Shown here in pieces: positions 49,279 to 58,223 of a stretch of DNA of 64,000 nt (positions within the stretch are counted from its first letter, which is position 1; every line of letters begins with the position of its first letter). This DNA is from JAPPLB01 sp965208945. Lineage in GTDB: Bacteria > Acidobacteriota > Terriglobia > Bryobacterales > UBA6623. Where the stretch lies: positions 2,914,001-2,978,000 of the forward strand of contig OZ242366.1 in NCBI GenBank assembly GCA_965208945.1. The letters are read 5' to 3'. The notes under the pieces were generated by a model that worked only from the letters and a program-made list of their open reading frames with translations, was not told where the DNA came from and ran no database searches. Made by a program: the position numbers and the translations under genes.

Positions 49279-50535
49279 CTAGCGACGTGGGCGGCGGCGC
49301 TCCTGCACATCCTTCCAGTGGACGCCGGCACGTCCGTTCAAGTCCCACCGGACCTCTCCCTCTCGCAAGGTCAACTCGCATTCGAGCAGCTTGTTTCCCG
49401 TGAGGCGGGCTCCACGTGAATCGGCGAACCCGTAGACGCCGCGTTCATCACGGAAGACGGCCACATCGGCCACGGCGCCTTCGCTCAGGTGTCCGAGGTC
49501 GGTTCGCTTGATTTGATGGGCGGGGTTGCTGGTGGACATTTTGATGACGTCGTAGAGCGGAACATCGAGGTTGTAGATCTTCGAGACGGTGCGGATCATC
49601 GTCTGCATGCCGCGGTTCATGCTGCCGATGTGCAGATCGGTGGAAATGGAGTCGGGCGGAAAGCCTTGTTGCAACGCTGCTACCGCGACGTTCCAGCGAA
49701 AGCTGCCGCCGCCATGGCCGATATCGAAGTAGACGCCGCGCTGGCGGCCTGCGAACATGCCCGGGTTGATCTTGCCTGTTTGGGAGATCAACTCATCTCG
49801 GTTGCCGGAGAAGCAGTGCGTGTAGATATCGCCCGGCCGTAGTTTCTTGGTCAGCAGATCGGCGAGGGGGCGCGTTTCGGGATGATTGCTTCCGAAGTCG
49901 ATCATGACAGGAATATCCGCCAACCGGCCTGCTTCAACGGCGCGCTCGACGGAAGTCCAATCTGGGTGTCGATAGTGTGCGCTCTTGACCCCAACGATCA
50001 GCCCTGGATATTTTTTCGCCATCCTGGCCGTCGCCTCGGAGTCCATCTCTCGGATGTCATGCTCTTCATCTCCGCTGGTCATGCCTGCGCTGATGATATT
50101 GAGCATCGCGAGAACGCGCGTCTGGGAACGGTCGATGACGCGGTCCTTGAAATCCTCGAACTGTTCCCAGCCGGAACTGCCGACGTCGACGACGGTGGTG
50201 ACACCCGAGCGCAAGGTAAAACCGTCCGGGTAGACGCTGTTGTCGCCGTTGTAGCCGCGGCGCGCGCCGGTGCCGGCGTAGACATGCACGTGGATATCGA
50301 CCAGACCGGGGGTTACGTAGAGCCCGGAGACATCGACGACTTTATCTGCCTCGGATTCGGGGATGTTGACGGCGACCCGGGCGATTTTCCCATCCTTGAT
50401 GCCAACGTCCCGGGCGGAGTTGATTTCGTTGAGAGGGTCGATAACATGACCGCCCTTGAGCAGCATGTCGAACTGGGCTTGTGCAAGGGTGGGTCCCGCC
50501 GACAACAAAGCGACTGCCAGTGTCAGGGTTTTCAT
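49279..50535 (-). CDS. Secreted amidohydrolase, cog3964-type (array copy 4)
   Basis: 418 residues. I use ATG 50535, which follows GGAGGCG and begins the signal peptide (TLTLAVALLSAGPTLAQ); a 36-codon upstream extension lacks support. Metal ligands are conserved (LVDIHVHVY, VGVKSAHYRH, IYTHCFSG, DIGHGGGSF, STDLHIG). This is the most divergent copy near the active-site rim: GMQTMIRTVSKIYNLDVPL replaces the GMKDMTNVMSKIL sequence found in the other four. The C-terminus is basic (VQERRRPRR). Confidence 0.9.
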   Translation of the reverse strand: MKTLTLAVALLSAGPTLAQAQFDMLLKGGHVIDPLNEINSARDVGIKDGKIARVAVNIPESEADKVVDVSGLYVTPGLVDIHVHVYAGTGARRGYNGDNSVYPDGFTLRSGVTTVVDVGSSGWEQFEDFKDRVIDRSQTRVLAMLNIISAGMTSGDEEHDIREMDSEATARMAKKYPGLIVGVKSAHYRHPDWTSVERAVEAGRLADIPVMIDFGSNHPETRPLADLLTKKLRPGDIYTHCFSGNRDELISQTGKINPGMFAGRQRGVYFDIGHGGGSFRWNVAVAALQQGFPPDSISTDLHIGSMNRGMQTMIRTVSKIYNLDVPLYDVIKMSTSNPAHQIKRTDLGHLSEGAVADVAVFRDERGVYGFADSRGARLTGNKLLECELTLREGEVRWDLNGRAGVHWKDVQERRRPRR

Positions 50536-50582
50536 TTGCGATACGCCTCCAAGTAGCTTCGGTGTGCGCCGATCGAGTGAAC

Positions 50583-51827
50583 CTACCGGCCGCTCGTCTG
50601 AACCTCTTCCCACGGCGTGCCGGCGCGACCGTTCAGATCCCACATGACTCTGCCGTCACGCAGCGTAAGTTCACAGCTGAGCAGTTGATCGCCCTCATAG
50701 CGCGCGTTCCTGATGTCAAGGAACCCGAACTTCCCCTTGTCCAGGCGAAAGACGGCAACGTCCGCGACGGCGCCGATACTGAGGTGTCCCAGCTCAGTGC
50801 GCTTGATCTGCTTCGCTGGTTCCCAGGTGGACTTGCGCACCACATCCTTGAGCGGCAGGCCGAGCGCCAGGAACTTCGACATGACATTGGTCATGTTCTT
50901 CATGCCGCCGTTCATACTGCGGAAGTGCAGGTCGGTAGAGATGGAATCGGCGATGAAGCCGTTTTTTACGGACGGCACGGCCTGGAACCACCAGAAGCTG
51001 CCTGCGCCGTGGCCCACATCGAACTTGACTCCCCGTTTCTGTGCTTCAAAGAGATAAGGGCGAGGCTTGCCCTGCTCATCGAGCAGGGGCACCCGGCCGA
51101 GATAAGTATGCGTATACATGTCGCCGGGCCGCAGTTTCTTCGTCACGAGTTCTTCAAAGGGTCGCTCCTTGAGAAAAGAGCCGAAATCGACCATAACCGG
51201 GATGTCGGCCTTCGTGCCCGCTTCAACCGCGCGCTCAACGGGAATCCATTCCGTGCTTCTGTAGTGAGCAGTTTTCACGCCGACGATGGTCTCGGGGTAT
51301 TGCATCGCCATCTTGGCGGTGGCAGCGGCATCCATGTCGTCGAGATTCTGCTCGATCGGGTCTCCGCCCATGCCTCTGCCGACAATATTGAGCATGGCGA
51401 GAACTCGGGTGCGGGCGCGGTCGATGACACGTTGTTTGAAATCGGGGAAGTTGCGCCATCCGGAGCTGCCGACATCCACCATCGTGGTTACGCCGGAACG
51501 GAATGAGAAGCCGTCGGGATAGACGCTGTTGTCGCCGGAAAAAGCATTCTTCATGCCCGTGCCGGCGTAGACATGCACGTGGATATCGACCAGCCCGGGC
51601 GTGACGTACAGGCCGCTGATGTCAATCACCTTCGCGGCTCGGGAAGGATCGATGCTGTCGGCGACCGCTGCGATACGCCCTTCCTGGATAGCGACATCCT
51701 TCGCCTCATCGATCTCATTCTTGGCATCGACCAGGTGACCGCCCTTGAGCAGCAGGTCATATTGAGCGAAGAGCGAGCCTGTCAGCAGGCAGACAAGGAA
51801 CAATGGCCGCAACAGAAGATTCGTCAT
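50583..51827 (-). CDS. Secreted amidohydrolase, cog3964-type (array copy 5, promoter-proximal)
   Basis: 414 residues, first gene of the array, ATG 51827 with GGGAG upstream; signal peptide LLRPLFLVCLLTGSLFAQ. Metal site: LVDIHVHVY, VGVKTAHYRS, MYTHTYLG, DVGHGAGSF, STDLHFR (HFR for HIG). HGAGSF and HFRSMN are substitutions seen only here. The 180-bp gap to the divergent ttcA must contain the promoters for both directions. As leader of a five-gene unit it sets expression for the whole array. Confidence 0.9.
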   Translation of the reverse strand: MTNLLLRPLFLVCLLTGSLFAQYDLLLKGGHLVDAKNEIDEAKDVAIQEGRIAAVADSIDPSRAAKVIDISGLYVTPGLVDIHVHVYAGTGMKNAFSGDNSVYPDGFSFRSGVTTMVDVGSSGWRNFPDFKQRVIDRARTRVLAMLNIVGRGMGGDPIEQNLDDMDAAATAKMAMQYPETIVGVKTAHYRSTEWIPVERAVEAGTKADIPVMVDFGSFLKERPFEELVTKKLRPGDMYTHTYLGRVPLLDEQGKPRPYLFEAQKRGVKFDVGHGAGSFWWFQAVPSVKNGFIADSISTDLHFRSMNGGMKNMTNVMSKFLALGLPLKDVVRKSTWEPAKQIKRTELGHLSIGAVADVAVFRLDKGKFGFLDIRNARYEGDQLLSCELTLRDGRVMWDLNGRAGTPWEEVQTSGR

Positions 51828-51922
51828 ATTGCTTCAACTCCCTCGTGGTGGAGCCTCATGATCGCAACCTGACCGACAGTAACGTTTACCATTCTCGAAG
51901 TTTCTGGGACGGAGCAGATATG

Positions 51923-51928
51923 TATAAT
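51923..51928 (+). promoter_or_regulatory. Possible -10 element upstream of ttcA
   Basis: TATAAT about 80 bp before the ttcA start in the divergent gap. The position 17 bp upstream (TTTCTG) is a poor -35, so the call is tentative. Confidence 0.35.
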
Positions 51929-52007
51929 GAGACGCTTGATCGGGGCACCTTGAACCTGCACACACCTTCCCGGCGGACCCCAACATCCACCTCAAATCGG
52001 CGCCTTC

Positions 52008-52808
52008 ATGGACTTCCAGAAGATACTCCTACGCCGCGTCGGCAAAGCGATTCACGACTATAACATGATCCGCGAGGGGGACCGGGTCGCTATCGGAGTT
52101 TCGGGTGGGAAGGATTCCCTGGCTCTTCTGGACGCCCTGTTGTCATTACGCAAGAGATCTCCGGTTCGTTATAGTCTGCAGGCGTTCACCGTCGAGCAGG
52201 GCAAGTTCGTGAGGCCCATTGCGCCGCTTGGCGAGCACATGAAGGCGAGGGGCGTGCCGTGGACCTGCTATCGCGACGAACCGTCCTTCCGCCTTCTCGA
52301 AGAGCAGCCGGAGCATGGGTGCGACATCTGCAGCCGCTATCGGCGGCGGGCTGTCTACGACATCGCGTCGCAATTGGGGGCCAATGTCGTTGCGCTGGGC
52401 CATACGCAAGACGATTTTTGTGAGGCGCTGCTTCGCAACACGCTTTACACGGGTCGTCTGAGTGCTCTGCCGGCTCTGACGAATTCCCGTTCAGGTGATT
52501 TTCGGCTTATCCGCCCTCTCGTGTATGTCTCCGAGGAAGTCACGCTGGGCTATGCCGAGCAACAGTCCATACCCGTCACACCGTGCGTTTGCTCCCACAA
52601 GACGGGAACCGTGCGAGAAAGGCTGCGCGGCTTCCTCACGGAGACGAAGAAGGAGACCCCGCACGTTCTCGAGAACATTCTTTCCGCCATGCAGCGCATT
52701 GACGCTCCCCGGCTGCTCGACCGCCGTTTCCTCGATGAGCATACCGATAGATTCGAGGCAGCCCCCACCTCCGATCCATTGCCGGTTTTGGTTGAAGAAA
52801 CCCTGTAA
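52008..52808 (+). CDS. ttcA: tRNA 2-thiocytidine biosynthesis protein TtcA family
   Basis: ATP-dependent tRNA thiolase of the PP-loop family, 266 residues, cytosolic. In the family it makes 2-thiocytidine at tRNA position 32 using a [4Fe-4S] cluster. The PP-loop is GVSGGKDSLALLDALL with Ser32-Ser37. Cluster cysteines are the CDICSRYRR pair (Cys105, Cys108) and Cys193 or Cys195 in TPCVCSHKTGT. The GHTQDDFCEALLRN stretch is the usual ATP/tRNA block. Related thiolases (TtuA-like) share the fold; TtcA is favoured by length and the CxxC spacing. The gene has its own upstream region divergent from the amidohydrolase array. Confidence 0.88.
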   Translation: MDFQKILLRRVGKAIHDYNMIREGDRVAIGVSGGKDSLALLDALLSLRKRSPVRYSLQAFTVEQGKFVRPIAPLGEHMKARGVPWTCYRDEPSFRLLEEQPEHGCDICSRYRRRAVYDIASQLGANVVALGHTQDDFCEALLRNTLYTGRLSALPALTNSRSGDFRLIRPLVYVSEEVTLGYAEQQSIPVTPCVCSHKTGTVRERLRGFLTETKKETPHVLENILSAMQRIDAPRLLDRRFLDEHTDRFEAAPTSDPLPVLVEETL

Positions 52809-52897
52809 GTTTTTGTTTAATTTTTGTTTAAAATCGGTTTGTTTCACCTGCCGGATCAGTTTCCCTTCCTTGGTGTTTGTCAAAATACTAGGACCTT

Positions 52898-54043
52898 ATG
52901 ACTGCTTCGCCCTCGGCAGAGAGTTCTCTCCACCCCGCCTTGAGGGTGTTGGTGGTTGTCTTGTTGCTGTTTCTTTTCTTGACGGGCGTCAAGGGACTTG
53001 GCGACGGATTCAAACTACTCGGTCAAGACCTGTTGGACTCGTTCTTTCGAGCCACTGCGAACCCCTTTGTGGCCTTGATGATCGGGATCCTTGCGACGAC
53101 GCTGGTGCAGAGTTCCTCGGTCTCGACATCGATGATCGTGGGTCTGGTCGCCGCGCCGGAGAACCCGCTGCCCATCGAGAACGCAATCCCGATGGTTATG
53201 GGAACGAACATCGGAACGACGGTGACCAATACCGTAGTTTCACTAGCCCATATGACTAGGCGGGACGAGTTTCAAAGAGCTTTTGCGGTCGCGACCTGCC
53301 ATGACTTTTTCAACTTCCTGACTGTCGCGGTGCTGCTCCCGTTGGAACTGGCGACGGGGCTTGGCCGCCGTGTCGCCACGGCCCTGTCCGGTCTCGTGTC
53401 AGGAATGGGCGGAGTGGACTACGACAGCCCTTTGAAGGGGGCGATCAGCGCGGGTGTTGCCCCGCTGCACTGGCTGGTCGAAGCACTCGTGGAGAGCGGA
53501 CCCTCGAGAGGCGCGTTCATTGCCATCGGCAGCGCGCTAGTGATCATAGCCGCGCTGGTGTTGCTGGTACGGGTGATGCGCGCCGCCATGCAATCCCGAA
53601 TCGAGTCGAACGTGAGCCTCTTCCTCGGCCGCCATGCAGTGTTGGCGATTCTCTTCGGCGCGGTCGCCACGGTGATGGTTCAATCGAGCTCGATCACTAC
53701 ATCGCTGCTTGTGCCGCTCGCCGGTGCGGGCCTGATAACCCTGAACCAGGCGTTTCCGGTCACGCTGGGCGCGAACGTTGGTACTACAGTAACGGCTCTG
53801 CTGGCATCGATGGCGGTTTCGGGCGCCAACGCTCAGGCCGGTATCATCATCGCGCTCGTGCATTTTCTGTTCAACGTCACTGGCATAGTGATGATCTACC
53901 CGATCCCGGCGGTGCGTGAGATTCCTCTGGTGTTGGCCCGCTGGTTCGCCGGCGTTACCCGCCGATCGCGGGGCTGGGCGGTGGTGTACATCGTTGTCCT
54001 GTTCTACGGGCTGCCGTCCCTGTTCGCGTTTCTGAGCAGGTAG
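52898..54043 (+). CDS. Na+/phosphate cotransporter family protein (PNaS)
   Basis: Inner-membrane symporter, 381 residues, 8-9 hydrophobic segments. It has the inverted-repeat signature of the Na/Pi-cotransporter II family: LATTLVQSSSVSTSMIVGL with GTNIGTTVTNTV in the first half, and VATVMVQSSSITTSLLVPL with GANVGTTVTALL in the second. The paired QSSS motifs form the transport site in the family. ATG 52898 lies 89 bp after ttcA, across a T-rich stretch. No PhoU domain is attached at the C-terminus. Likely role: sodium-driven phosphate movement. Confidence 0.9.
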   Translation: MTASPSAESSLHPALRVLVVVLLLFLFLTGVKGLGDGFKLLGQDLLDSFFRATANPFVALMIGILATTLVQSSSVSTSMIVGLVAAPENPLPIENAIPMVMGTNIGTTVTNTVVSLAHMTRRDEFQRAFAVATCHDFFNFLTVAVLLPLELATGLGRRVATALSGLVSGMGGVDYDSPLKGAISAGVAPLHWLVEALVESGPSRGAFIAIGSALVIIAALVLLVRVMRAAMQSRIESNVSLFLGRHAVLAILFGAVATVMVQSSSITTSLLVPLAGAGLITLNQAFPVTLGANVGTTVTALLASMAVSGANAQAGIIIALVHFLFNVTGIVMIYPIPAVREIPLVLARWFAGVTRRSRGWAVVYIVVLFYGLPSLFAFLSR

Positions 54044-54134
54044 GCTCGGGGAGACTGCCTTCACCAGCACGAATGCGGGGTCTGGGAGCTTGCTCCGGAG
54101 CTGGTTCTTTACCGATCCTGTCGCGCCGCGGGCG

Positions 54135-55082
54135 TCAGACGGTTAAACCGAGCGTCTCTTCCAAGTACTTCTTGCTGACAGTGGCGCTGTGCTTGGCGGT
54201 GGTGGCGGTCATGTCGAGTTCGACGGTCATCCAGCCTTTCCAACCATTGGCGTCGAGCTCTCTCTTGATGGCGGGGTAGTCGACGCCGCCCTTGCCAAGC
54301 GAGAAGAAAATCAGATTGTCTTTGTGCGTGTTGACAGTGCCGCGCTCCATGTAGGGGCCCTTGTAGCCACCGCGGTTTTCCGGGGCGCAATCTTTCATGT
54401 GGAATTCGATGATACGCGAGACGTAATCCCTGGTGAGCCGCACCGGGTCCATCCCGGCCATCGTGGTGTGGCCGGTGTCGAGAATCATGTAGACGTGGCG
54501 CGGGTCGGTGAGCTCCATGATCGCGTCAACGTCCTCGCGCTTCTCGTATTGGTTCCACAAGTGATGGTGGATGCCGAACTGAATGCCCATGTCGCTGCTG
54601 CGGCGTCCGAGCTCGTTGAAAGCCGTGGCCATATTGCGATAGATCTCCGGCGTGTTGCCGCTCGAGTTGGCGCGGCCGCAGTTGATTTTGAGATGTTTGC
54701 AGCCGAGCTTCTTGATGAAGCGGACCAGGCGCATGTGATCGTCGATGACTTCGTTGTGCTGCCTGGGATCTTGAAAGTTCGTATTCATCTGCCCGCCGTT
54801 CGATACGGTTTCCATCTTTAGATCGAGCTGGGCGAGGATGTCGATCAACTCCTCGGGGCGGTCTTCCCACCTGTTGACGTAGGGCCAGAACGTTTCGATC
54901 CAGTGGTAACCCACTTCGGACGCTTCGCGGATGGACTTCAGGAAGTTCTCGGCCCCCGACCAGTCCGGGCGGGTGTTGGACGTGATGCCGACGGTGATGT
55001 CGGCTCCTCTGGCGTAAAGAGGCGCGGTCGCGAGACCGCCTCCGGCGGCGAGCAACGCACGGCGGGTAAGTCGGAAAGGCAT
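54135..55082 (-). CDS. Tat-exported sugar phosphate isomerase/epimerase-like TIM-barrel protein
   Basis: 315 residues with a twin-arginine-type signal (FRLTRRALLAAGGGLATAPL). The rest is an AP-endonuclease-2/xylose-isomerase-like TIM barrel: VTVGI-like first strand (DITVGITSN), GYHWIETFWPYVN, HLKINCGRAN, FGIHHHLWNQYE, the metal-site run VYMILDTGHT (Glu/Asp-His), IIEFHMKDCAPE, and MTVELDMT near the end. This resembles IolE/MocC-type inosose dehydratases and D-psicose-epimerase-like proteins, which in Acidobacteriota are frequently exported. Substrate unknown. It converges with the phosphate symporter. Confidence 0.87.
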   Translation of the reverse strand: MPFRLTRRALLAAGGGLATAPLYARGADITVGITSNTRPDWSGAENFLKSIREASEVGYHWIETFWPYVNRWEDRPEELIDILAQLDLKMETVSNGGQMNTNFQDPRQHNEVIDDHMRLVRFIKKLGCKHLKINCGRANSSGNTPEIYRNMATAFNELGRRSSDMGIQFGIHHHLWNQYEKREDVDAIMELTDPRHVYMILDTGHTTMAGMDPVRLTRDYVSRIIEFHMKDCAPENRGGYKGPYMERGTVNTHKDNLIFFSLGKGGVDYPAIKRELDANGWKGWMTVELDMTATTAKHSATVSKKYLEETLGLTV

Positions 55083-55162
55083 AGGGTCTCCTTGAGAGAT
55101 CGTCCGGCTCTAGTATAGGGCTGCTCGGTACATGGCGATGCGCAAAGGGGCAGGCTCGGTGC

Positions 55163-55344
55163 TAGCCTGTATTTCTCACCATCCGACGGTCGAAGCACGC
55201 GATACGACCGCCATGACGTCGTTGCGCTTGCTTGCCGTGCTCAATGTACCGCCAAGTACACCTGCGCGCGCCAAGCGGCGTTCGCCTCGTCCTGACGGCC
55301 CTCTCACGCACTTCGCCTCGCCACGTGATGAGAAAAACAGGCTA
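55163..55344 (-). repeat. Dispersed TIR repeat, complete 182-bp copy, reverse orientation
   Basis: Complete copy in the opposite orientation (TAGCCTGTATTTCTCACCAT ... GCGAGGCGAAG reversed ... GAGAAAAACAGGCTA). The apex stem is TGTAC/GTACA with a changed loop, another compensating change. It lies 20 bp before the next gene's start. Confidence 0.92.
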
Positions 55345-55364
55345 GAATCCGTCCGAGGCTGGCT

Positions 55365-57020
55365 ATGCCGAATTTACATTTCCGCCCTTTCCACCGTGTG
55401 TACTTGTTGATCCTTTTTGCGCTGCTGCTCGGGTACTCACAGGTGCGCGACTCGTCGCTGCGGCCGGATTTCTCGGCGAAGCTGACGGTGGTCACGCGGC
55501 GAGCTGATACCGGTGAGACGGTTCCGTCGCGGGTTTACCTGTTCAAGGGCAACCGGCCCTATCGGCTGAGTCCGGTGGATGCGATGCTGCCGCTTCGTGC
55601 TGATACCTACTACCGCGAGCGGCTTTGGCGGCAGGACCGCGATTTGAAAGTGCTGGAAGTGACGGCTCGCGACGCATCGCACTTCATCCTGTTGGAGGGA
55701 CGGGCCGCGTTCAACCTGCCACGTTCCCGAACGGACCAGAACGAGAAGTACCGCCTGGAGGCCTATCGCGGGATGTTTTTCGAGCCGGCGGAGATCGAGT
55801 TCACCTTGCAGGCCGAAGAGGAGAAAACCATTAGCATCGACCTCAAGCCGATTGCGCCGGGCCGGCAAGACGAGTGGCTGGCTGCCGACGACCACATCCA
55901 CTTGATGCGTGCCCAGGAAGATGACGAGCTTTTCCTCAAATGGCTGCAGGCGGAAGACTTGGCGGTCGGGAACTTCCTGGAGTTGCAGCGCCAGCAACAC
56001 GCCGCGTTGCAGTATGCCTTCGGACGCGAGGGCGAGGCTCGCGCAAGAGGGTTCTCGATCCGCTCCGGGCATGAGACGCGCAGCCGTTTTTACGGGCACA
56101 CGCTTGTGCTCGGGCCCGAGCAGATGATACGGCCGCTCAGCATCGGGCATATCTACGCGAATTCGCCGGCAGCCTATCCGTTTCCTACGGTTTTCTTTCA
56201 GCAGGGGCGGGACAGCGGCGGCGTGGTCGGCTTCGCCCATTTCGACGGTGCTATGCCGAACTCGACGTTGATCATGAACCTGGCTCGGAAGACGATCGAC
56301 TTCATTGAGCTGTTTCAGTTCGGGGTTCTGCACACGGATCGCTGGTATGAGTTGCTCAACGCGGGGTTCCGTGTCGTGGGGATCGCGGGGAGTGACTTCC
56401 CGGCCAGCCTGAGGAATGACTGGCCGCGCATCTTTCCTCTATTGGGTCCGGAGCGGGCGCTCGTGAAAGCGGAGCCGGGTGAGTCAGCGTATGACGCATG
56501 GGAGGAAGGGGTTCGCCAGGGAGCGGTGTTGGTTTCGAACGGTCCGTTGCTCGAATTTACGGTCAACGGCAAGTCGTCGGGAGCGACTGAGTCTTGGTCG
56601 GGAAGTTCAAAAACCCTGAAGGGCCAGGCGAGCGTGGTGTTCCACCGGCCGATTGAGAAGCTGGAGATCGTGGTGAACGGGCGTGTGGTCGCGATCCGAG
56701 GAGGCGACACGAAGAAGACCGCGCTGCAGCTTCCGTTCGAGACCGAGGTGACGGAAAGTTCATGGATCGCGGCGCGGGCGAGCGCTCTGCACCGCGAAGG
56801 AGAGTACGAGATTTGGGCACACGCCAACCCGGCCTATTTTCTGAAGGATGATGAGCCGGTCTACGTGGAAGCGGATCGGGCGGCCGTGCGTGAGCACTGG
56901 GAGAAGGAGGCCGAGTACTATCGCAACCCCTCGCTGGTGTTCGAGCAGGAAGAGCAGCGCCAGCATCTGCTCCGGATTGTGGAAGAGACGAGGGCGATAC
57001 TGGCGAGGCCGGCCGACTGA
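55365..57020 (+). CDS. CehA/McbA-family metallohydrolase-like protein
   Basis: 551 residues with an N-terminal membrane segment (VYLLILFALLLGY), so anchored or exported. Residues about 35-160 are an all-beta region (VVTRRADTGETVPSRVYLF), then a PHP-type segment begins at WLAADDHIHLMRAQEDDELFLKWL, where DDHIH corresponds to the family's metal-binding HxH. Further on are GFAHFDGAMPNS and IAGSDFPAS, other probable metal or substrate loops. CehA carbaryl hydrolase and McbA are the named relatives. This is a distant member, and the substrate is likely an ester or amide of the native habitat. The final 100 residues are helical and charged. Confidence 0.82.
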   Translation: MPNLHFRPFHRVYLLILFALLLGYSQVRDSSLRPDFSAKLTVVTRRADTGETVPSRVYLFKGNRPYRLSPVDAMLPLRADTYYRERLWRQDRDLKVLEVTARDASHFILLEGRAAFNLPRSRTDQNEKYRLEAYRGMFFEPAEIEFTLQAEEEKTISIDLKPIAPGRQDEWLAADDHIHLMRAQEDDELFLKWLQAEDLAVGNFLELQRQQHAALQYAFGREGEARARGFSIRSGHETRSRFYGHTLVLGPEQMIRPLSIGHIYANSPAAYPFPTVFFQQGRDSGGVVGFAHFDGAMPNSTLIMNLARKTIDFIELFQFGVLHTDRWYELLNAGFRVVGIAGSDFPASLRNDWPRIFPLLGPERALVKAEPGESAYDAWEEGVRQGAVLVSNGPLLEFTVNGKSSGATESWSGSSKTLKGQASVVFHRPIEKLEIVVNGRVVAIRGGDTKKTALQLPFETEVTESSWIAARASALHREGEYEIWAHANPAYFLKDDEPVYVEADRAAVREHWEKEAEYYRNPSLVFEQEEQRQHLLRIVEETRAILARPAD

Positions 57021-57032
57021 CGTTTCTTCGCT

Positions 57033-57437
57033 TCAGACGACCTGATTGCGGTGGTATTTCAGGATGCAGCGATTCTCGATGACCGTGAGACCCGCAGCGT
57101 AAGCGCGTCCCGCCGCGGCGTGATCATAGACACCCTCTTGCATCCAGACGCACTTCGCTCCCAACCGGATTGCCGAGTCGACAATCGCACCGACGTACTC
57201 CGGTTTCCTGAAAATGTTGACAATGTCGATCTCTTCCGGCATGTCCTCCAAACGCCGATAGGCCTTCTCTCCGAGTGATGCCTCAATGTTCGGGTTTATG
57301 GGGATAATGCGATAGCCCTGCTTCTGCATGTAGCTGCTGACGCCGTAGCTGGGACGCCAGGGCTTATCCGAGAGGCCCACCACAGCGATGGTCTTGGCGG
57401 CGGCGAGCACTTTGGCGATTTGATCGTCGTTGGTCAT
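57033..57437 (-). CDS. CoA-binding domain protein (YccU-like)
   Basis: 134 residues, a single Rossmann-like CoA-binding domain: AKTIAVVGLSDKPWRPSYGVSSY (Gly-rich loop, about 16-36), GYRIIPINPNIE, DIVNIFRKPEYV, GAKCVWMQEGVYD and NRCILKYHR. I chose ATG 57437 because a 22-residue extension upstream has no family sequence. Homologues of this size bind CoA; their function is not established. It ends 12 bp from the convergent CehA-like gene and follows the pseudouridine synthase gene on the same strand. Confidence 0.9.
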   Translation of the reverse strand: MTNDDQIAKVLAAAKTIAVVGLSDKPWRPSYGVSSYMQKQGYRIIPINPNIEASLGEKAYRRLEDMPEEIDIVNIFRKPEYVGAIVDSAIRLGAKCVWMQEGVYDHAAAGRAYAAGLTVIENRCILKYHRNQVV

Positions 57438-57465
57438 CTTGCTTGGCGAGGCTCCGTGAAGGTGG

Positions 57466-58188
57466 CTAGGGTTTGGGGTCGGCTGCGAGACGTTGCACTT
57501 CACGCTCGGTGAGTAGGCGGTGTTTGCCGACGGGCAGGGTGCCGAGGCCCAATGGGCCGATCTTGACTCTCTTGATCTTCTCTACCAGATAGCCGAAGCG
57601 CAGGAACATGCGGCGGATTTGCCGATTGCGGCCTTCCGTGAGCACCACCTCGAACCATGGGTTTTCTCCTGAGCGGATACGCTTGATCCGAGCCGGTGCG
57701 GTGGGGCGGCCGTCCAGCCGAATGCCGTTCCGAAGCTTTTGCAGTTCCTCTTCGGAAGGGTTGCCTTTGATCTTCACACAGTAGGTCTTCGGGATCCTGT
57801 TTTTGGCCGATAAGACGTGATTCGCAAAGTCTCCGTCGTTGGTGAAAAGCAACAGGCCTTCGCTTGCGTAGTCGAGCCTGCCGAGCGGATAGACACGCGA
57901 GCGATAGCGTCCCAGCAACGACATCACCGTCGAGCGGCCGTTCGGGTCGGAGGTCGAACTGATATAGCCCCGCGGCTTGTTGAGCATCAAGTAGACTCTT
58001 GATCCGATTGAAGAAGCGAGCCGCTTGCCGTTGACTTTGATGGAATCCCGCTCAGGGTCAGCCTTCGTGCCGAGTTCCGTGACGACTTCACCGTTCACGA
58101 CCACGCGCCCCAAGGTAATCAATTCCTCGGCCTTGCGGCGGGAAGTGACCCCGGCGCGAGCAATGATTTTTTGTAAACGCTGCTGCAC
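57466..58188 (-). CDS. rRNA pseudouridine synthase (RsuA/RluB family)
   Basis: 241 residues from GTG 58188, which places the S4 RNA-binding domain right at the N-terminus (VQQRLQKIIARAGVTSRRKAEELI). Catalytic motif YPLGRLDYASEGLLLFTNDG with the essential Asp, preceded by LMLNKPRGYISSTSD and followed by TEGRNRQIRRMF. These are hallmarks of the RsuA/RluB/E/F group, which isomerise specific uridines in ribosomal RNA. RluB (23S) is the likeliest subtype, but the target cannot be settled by inspection. Cytosolic; a longer upstream frame reads into the Rieske gene end. Confidence 0.92.
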   Translation of the reverse strand: MQQRLQKIIARAGVTSRRKAEELITLGRVVVNGEVVTELGTKADPERDSIKVNGKRLASSIGSRVYLMLNKPRGYISSTSDPNGRSTVMSLLGRYRSRVYPLGRLDYASEGLLLFTNDGDFANHVLSAKNRIPKTYCVKIKGNPSEEELQKLRNGIRLDGRPTAPARIKRIRSGENPWFEVVLTEGRNRQIRRMFLRFGYLVEKIKRVKIGPLGLGTLPVGKHRLLTEREVQRLAADPKP

Positions 58189-58223
58189 GTCTCTCGGCTG
58201 AACGGCAAACGGAGACCGGAGGC

